Below, in pieces: positions 60,475 through 64,000 of a stretch of 64,000 nt of DNA. The notes under the pieces were generated by a model. That model was not told the DNA's origin. It saw nothing but the letters and a program-made list of their open reading frames with translations, and ran no database searches. A program made the position numbers and the translations under genes. The DNA comes from Kitasatospora phosalacinea (GTDB lineage Bacteria > Actinomycetota > Actinomycetes > Streptomycetales > Streptomycetaceae). The stretch lies in contig NZ_JNWZ01000034.1 of the NCBI RefSeq assembly GCF_000716545.1, positions 1 to 64,000 on the forward strand, in the 5' to 3' direction. Numbering within the stretch: the stretch's first letter is position 1; every line of letters starts with the position of its first letter.

Positions 60475-61551
60475 TCAGTGCCCGCCCTTGGGCGAGCGCC
60501 AGCGCGCGATGCCCCGGGCAACGAGGTTGAGGGCCATCACGAAGGCGATCAGCACCAGGGCGGCGCCCCAGGCCCGCTGGTACCCGTAGTCGTTGTTGAT
60601 CTGCGAGTACTGCTGCCAGATGTAGAGCGGGAGCGACTGCTGCGGCCCGTTGAACGGGTCGCTGTTGATGAAGTCGGCGCCGAACACCAGCATCATCACG
60701 GGGGCGGTCTCGCCGGTGATGCGGGCGACCGCCAGCATCACGCCGGTGGTGATGCCGCCCACGGCGGTGGGCAGGACGATCCGCAGGATGGTCTTCCACC
60801 TGGGCACGCCGAGCGCGTACGAGGCTTCGCGGAGCTCGTTCGGGACGAGCTTGAGCATCTCCTCGGTCGAGCGGACCACGACCGGCATCATCAGGATCGC
60901 CAGCGCGAGGCTGCCGGAGAAGCCGGAGTACTCGAAGCCGAGGGCGATGTTCCAGACGGAGAGGACGAACAGGCCGGCGACGACCGACGGGATGCCGGTC
61001 ATGACGTCGACGAAGAAGGTGACCGCCTTGGCGAGCCGGCCGCGGCCGTACTCCACCAGGTAGACGGCGGTGAGCAGGCCGATCGGCGCGGCGATCAGGG
61101 TGGCCAGCAGGACCTGCTCGATGGTGCCGATGATGGCGTGGTAGATGCCGCCGTCCGGGCTGAGGGTGGCGACGACGCCCTTCATCGAGTGGGTGAGGAA
61201 CTCGGGGCTGATCGCGCCGATGCCCTGCTGGACGGTGTAGACGGTCAGCGAGACCAGCGGCACCACGGCGCAGACGAAGGAGACCCAGACCAGCGAGGTG
61301 GCGAACCGGTCCCTGGCCTGGCGGCGGCCCTCGACCGAGGCCGAGACGGTGTAGCTGACGGCCAGGAAGAGCAGCGCGGAGATCAGGCCCCACTGCACGT
61401 GGCTCTTGAGGCCGGCGGCGGCGCCGATGCCGCAGCCGAGGGCGATCGAGGCGACGGCGGTGCCGGCCGGCGCCCAGCGGGGCAGCCGGGCCGCGGTCAG
61501 CCGCTGGGTGAGCTGCGGCGGAGTGGCGTCGGTGATGGTCACGGTGCTCAC
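60475..61551 (-). CDS. pstA: Phosphate ABC transporter permease PstA
   Basis: A 358-residue membrane permease. An N-terminal region with two or three extra helices (about 25-65, [18 protein letters not shown] and [16 protein letters not shown]) precedes the standard permease core of five or six helices, with the ATPase-contact EAA-type loop [19 protein letters not shown] and the phosphate-family segment [17 protein letters not shown] at 61551 overlaps the pstC stop as GTGA, so the two permeases are coupled in translation. Confidence 0.96.
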   Translation of the reverse strand: MSTVTITDATPPQLTQRLTAARLPRWAPAGTAVASIALGCGIGAAAGLKSHVQWGLISALLFLAVSYTVSASVEGRRQARDRFATSLVWVSFVCAVVPLVSLTVYTVQQGIGAISPEFLTHSMKGVVATLSPDGGIYHAIIGTIEQVLLATLIAAPIGLLTAVYLVEYGRGRLAKAVTFFVDVMTGIPSVVAGLFVLSVWNIALGFEYSGFSGSLALAILMMPVVVRSTEEMLKLVPNELREASYALGVPRWKTILRIVLPTAVGGITTGVMLAVARITGETAPVMMLVFGADFINSDPFNGPQQSLPLYIWQQYSQINNDYGYQRAWGAALVLIAFVMALNLVARGIARWRSPKGGH

Positions 61552-62531
61552 GCGGCGGCCCCCGAGTACTCCTTGCGACGGGCGATGATCATGCGGGCCG
61601 CGCCGTTCACCAGCAGGGTGATGACGAACAGGACCAGGCCGGAGGCCATCAGGGCGTCCCGGCCCAGCGGCTGGGCCTCGTTGAACTTCAGCGCGATGTT
61701 CTGCGCGAAGGTGCCGCCGCCCGGGTCGAGCAGGTGCAGCGACAGCACGCTGTTGGTGGAGAGCACGGTGGCGACCGCGATGGTCTCGCCGAGCGCGCGG
61801 CCCAGGCCGAGCATCGACGCGGAGATGATGCCGGGGCGGCCGAAGGGCAGCACCGCGGTGCGGATCATCTCCCAGCGGGTCGCGCCGAGCGCGAGCGCCG
61901 CCTCCTCGTGCATCCGCGGGACCTGCCGGAAGACCTCGCGGGTGACCGCGGTGATGATCGGCAGCACCATGATCGCGAGCAGGATGCCGACGGTGAACAG
62001 GTTGCGCGCCGGGACGCCGGCGCTGGACTGGTCGAAGAGGTACGTCCAGCCGAGGTACTGGTCCATCCAGCTGGTCAGGCCGTCCATGTGCGGGACGAGG
62101 AACAGCACGCCCCACAGGCCGTAGACGATGGACGGGACGGCGGCCAGCAGGTCCACCAGGTAGGCGAAGGGCTGGGCGATCCGGCGGGGCGCGTAGTGCG
62201 AGATGAACAGCGCGATGCCGACCGCGACCGGGACCGCGATGATCATCGCGATCAGCGCGCTGACCAGGGTGCCGAAGGTGAGGACGGCGATGCCGAACAC
62301 CGGCTTCGCGGCGTCCGGGGTCCACTCGAAGCTGGTGAGGAAGTTGCCCTCGTTCTTGCCCAGGGCGAGGAAGGAGCGGTAGGCGAGGAAGCCTGCGATG
62401 GCGGCCATGATGACCAGCAGCAGGATGCCCGAGCCCCGCGAGAGGTTGAAGAAGACGCTGTCGCCGCGGCGGCTGTCGCCCCGGCTCCGTCGAGCCCGTC
62501 CCCGCGCGTCGGCGGGGGGTGCAGAAGTCAT
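61548..62531 (-). CDS. pstC: Phosphate ABC transporter permease PstC
   Basis: A 327-residue permease paired with PstA. A basic, Arg-rich N-terminus (about 8-25) leads to six helices, with [24 protein letters not shown] typical of PstC, the EAA loop [21 protein letters not shown] and [18 protein letters not shown] at 62531 has GGAG about eight bases upstream. The gene is 165 bases downstream of pstS, and a strong hairpin in that gap probably lowers its expression relative to pstS. Confidence 0.96.
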   Translation of the reverse strand: MTSAPPADARGRARRSRGDSRRGDSVFFNLSRGSGILLLVIMAAIAGFLAYRSFLALGKNEGNFLTSFEWTPDAAKPVFGIAVLTFGTLVSALIAMIIAVPVAVGIALFISHYAPRRIAQPFAYLVDLLAAVPSIVYGLWGVLFLVPHMDGLTSWMDQYLGWTYLFDQSSAGVPARNLFTVGILLAIMVLPIITAVTREVFRQVPRMHEEAALALGATRWEMIRTAVLPFGRPGIISASMLGLGRALGETIAVATVLSTNSVLSLHLLDPGGGTFAQNIALKFNEAQPLGRDALMASGLVLFVITLLVNGAARMIIARRKEYSGAAA

Positions 62532-62637
62532 GATCGTTTACTCCGGTCTGGCGGCGCTGCCCCGCGGAGGGCGGCACCTTGGCGGCGGTGCCCCGGACGT
62601 TCTCGTGGTGTGTGGGTGGTGCGCTGCGGCGAACGCC

Positions 62638-62683
62638 CCGGCCGGACGGCCCCTCCCCCCTCCTTGGGGGGCCGTCCGGCCGG
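62638..62683 (-). terminator. Intercistronic hairpin between pstS and pstC
   Basis: Perfect 16-base arms CCGGCCGGACGGCCCC and GGGGCCGTCCGGCCGG (62638-62653 and 62668-62683) with a 14-base loop lie 13 bases after the pstS stop. It should cause partial termination or protect the pstS message, so more binding protein than permease is made. Confidence 0.85.
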
Positions 62684-62696
62684 TCGCCGCTCAGGC

Positions 62697-63842
62697 TCAG
62701 GCCAGGGCGTCGATCTGGGTCTTGACCTTGGTCGCGAGCTCGGCCGGCAGCGGCACGTAGCCGACCGCGCCGATGGCCTGCTGGCCGGCGTCGCTGACGG
62801 TGTAGTTCAGGAAGGACTTCAGGACCGGCAGGGTCTCGGCCTTGTTGCCCTTGTCGCAGACGATCTCGTAGGTGACCAGGGTGATCGGGTAGTTGCCCTC
62901 GGCCTTGGTCGCGTAGTCGATGTCCAGCGCCAGGTCGGCACCGGTGCCGGTGACCTTGGCGGAGGCCAGGGTGGCGGCGGCGTTGGCGGCGGTGGCCTCG
63001 ACCGGCTTGGAGGCGCCGGTGTTGATCGCGGCGCTGTTCAGCTTGTTGGTCTGGGCGTAGGAGAGCTCGACGTAGGAGATCGAGTTCTTGGTCTGCTTGA
63101 CCAGGGCCGCGACGCCGGCCGAGCCGTTCGCGGACTGGCCGCCCTGGCCCGCCCAGGCCTTGGCCGCCGGGTACTTCCAGTTGCCGCCGCCGGCCTTGGC
63201 CAGGTAGCCGGTCAGGTTGGCGGTGGTGCCGGAGTCCTCCGAGCGGTGGATCGCCTGGATGTCGGCGGCCGGGAGGTTCACGCCCGGGTTCAGGGCGGCG
63301 ATCGCCGGGTCGTTCCACTTGGTGATCTGCGAGTCGAAGATCTTCGCCAGGGTCGGGCCGTCCACGACCAGCTTGTCGACGCCCTCGATGTTGAAGACGA
63401 TCGAGACCAGGCCGCCGACCATCGGGAGGTCGATCGCCTGGCCGCCGGTGCAGACCGCCTTCGAGGCGTCGACCTCGGCCGGCTTGAGGGCCGAGTCGGA
63501 GCCCGCGAAGGCGATCTTGCCCTGGTTGAACTGGGTGACGCCGGCACCGGAGCCGCCGCCGGAGTAGGTCAGGGTGGCGCTGGAGCAGGCGGCGCTGTAG
63601 GCGGCCTTCCAGACGTCGATGGCCGGAGCCTGCGCGGTCGAACCGGCGCCCAGCAGCTGACCGCCCTTGTCGGCACAGACGATCTTGGCCGGGGCGGCCG
63701 CCGTCGAACCACCGGAGGCGGAGGAGCCCGAGGTGTTGTTCGAGCTGTTGTCGTCCGTGCCGCAAGCCGAGAGCGACAGCGTGGAGACGAGCGCGACGGC
63801 ACCGATGGCGAGGGCCTTGGAGCGGCCGTTCCGCAGGTTCAC
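62697..63842 (-). CDS. pstS: Phosphate-binding lipoprotein
   Basis: The 381-residue high-affinity phosphate receptor, anchored outside the membrane. The signal peptide ends LSLSAC (lipidated Cys27), followed by a Ser/Asn/Gly-rich linker. Phosphate-site segments are GAGSTAQAPAIDVW, SGGGSGAGVTQF, AGSDSAL and IHRSEDSGTTANLTGYL. The GTG start follows AAAGGGA by about seven bases. It heads pstSCAB and is preceded by a clear PHO box, so it should be strongly induced by PhoP at low phosphate. Confidence 0.97.
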   Translation of the reverse strand: MNLRNGRSKALAIGAVALVSTLSLSACGTDDNSSNNTSGSSASGGSTAAAPAKIVCADKGGQLLGAGSTAQAPAIDVWKAAYSAACSSATLTYSGGGSGAGVTQFNQGKIAFAGSDSALKPAEVDASKAVCTGGQAIDLPMVGGLVSIVFNIEGVDKLVVDGPTLAKIFDSQITKWNDPAIAALNPGVNLPAADIQAIHRSEDSGTTANLTGYLAKAGGGNWKYPAAKAWAGQGGQSANGSAGVAALVKQTKNSISYVELSYAQTNKLNSAAINTGASKPVEATAANAAATLASAKVTGTGADLALDIDYATKAEGNYPITLVTYEIVCDKGNKAETLPVLKSFLNYTVSDAGQQAIGAVGYVPLPAELATKVKTQIDALA

Positions 63843-63962
63843 TGGGTGTCCCTTTCTGAGGCAATGCCGGTCTGGGAGCGACCGGTTTTGCTGTGGTCCG
63901 GGGCCCTGTCCGGCCCTCCGGTAATCCAGAAGTTAGGCAGGACAGGTGACGCGTCAGCCCGA

Positions 63963-63984
63963 CGCAAATGAACGGGGAGTGAAC
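63963..63984 (-). promoter_or_regulatory. PHO box of the pst operon
   Basis: On the minus strand, GTTCACTCCCC (63974-63984) and GTTCATTTGCG (63963-63973) are adjacent 11-bp direct repeats matching the Streptomyces PhoP unit (GTTCACC type). A degenerate third unit may follow at 63952-63962. TAACTT about 30 bases downstream can serve as -10. The site is about 120 bases before the pstS start. Confidence 0.88.
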
Positions 63985-64000
63985 CTCGAAGGGACGTCAG

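Noticed and set aside
60475..63864. A single 1129-codon frame spanning pstA, pstC and pstS
   Set aside because: Only the part matching PstA is real. Upstream it crosses pstC and pstS in the wrong frame with low-complexity Arg/Gly sequence; the GTGA overlap at 61548-61551 marks the true pstA start.

Overview
The window is a very GC-rich stretch of actinomycete chromosome, with strong third-position GC bias, frequent GTG and TTG starts, and many leaderless-type promoters. Gene content points to Streptomycetaceae (Streptomyces or Kitasatospora): glnR, nur, cdgB, rsiG/amfC, nagKA under DasR-type operators, and pst genes behind a PHO box. It holds about 66 protein genes, nearly all housekeeping or conserved regulatory. 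I see no rRNA, tRNA, CRISPR, insertion sequence, phage or secondary-metabolite cluster.

Layout. 1-9.5 kb: convergent otsA/otsB (trehalose), then an amino-sugar region (orphan sugar-binding lipoprotein, DeoR regulator, SIS-domain protein, nagK-nagA, class II aldolase) with a candidate DeoR operator and two DasR-like sites. 9.5-16.5 kb: a membrane-anchored carbohydrate-binding-like protein, the diguanylate cyclase CdgB with a BldD/Crp-like palindrome, a flavin reductase, ArfB, TerD and membrane proteins. 16.5-31 kb: folate genes (folK, folB, folP, folE), a DUF2156 membrane enzyme, a membrane esterase, ftsH, hpt, tilS, a metalloprotease-like protein, dacB and ppa. 31-40 kb: dodecin, L-asparaginase, the c-di-GMP-binding anti-sigma factor RsiG, dtd, ygfZ, nur, a nitrobindin-like protein, DsrE, and a sulfur cluster (DUF1416, sulfurtransferase, Cys-rich leader peptide, MoaD/ThiS-like carrier). 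40-47.8 kb: glnR, a LacI regulator, an HtrA-like protease with a two-component system (an MprAB-PepD-like arrangement), and a secreted 5'-nucleotidase.

47.9-54.8 kb: a compact chromosomal type IV secretion-like cluster (pilin-like, VirB8/TcpC-like, VirB6/TrbL-like, PrgI/VirB4-N-like and VirB4-like ATPase genes on the minus strand; a divergent transglycosylase-peptidase). No relaxase or coupling protein is visible. This is the best candidate for an incompletely described system. 54.9-64 kb: PAP2 phosphatase, lipoprotein, CsoR-family repressor, then phosphate uptake: DUF47-Pit on the plus strand and pstSCAB on the minus strand behind a two-unit PHO box.

Themes: carbon, nitrogen, phosphate and sulfur regulators lie close together, and both a c-di-GMP synthase (CdgB) and a c-di-GMP effector (RsiG) are present. 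From memory of S. coelicolor gene numbers, the neighbourhoods joined here come from separate parts of that chromosome, so gene order appears rearranged relative to it. Starts were re-chosen by ribosome-binding site, overlap and family length wherever the longest reading frame was implausible.
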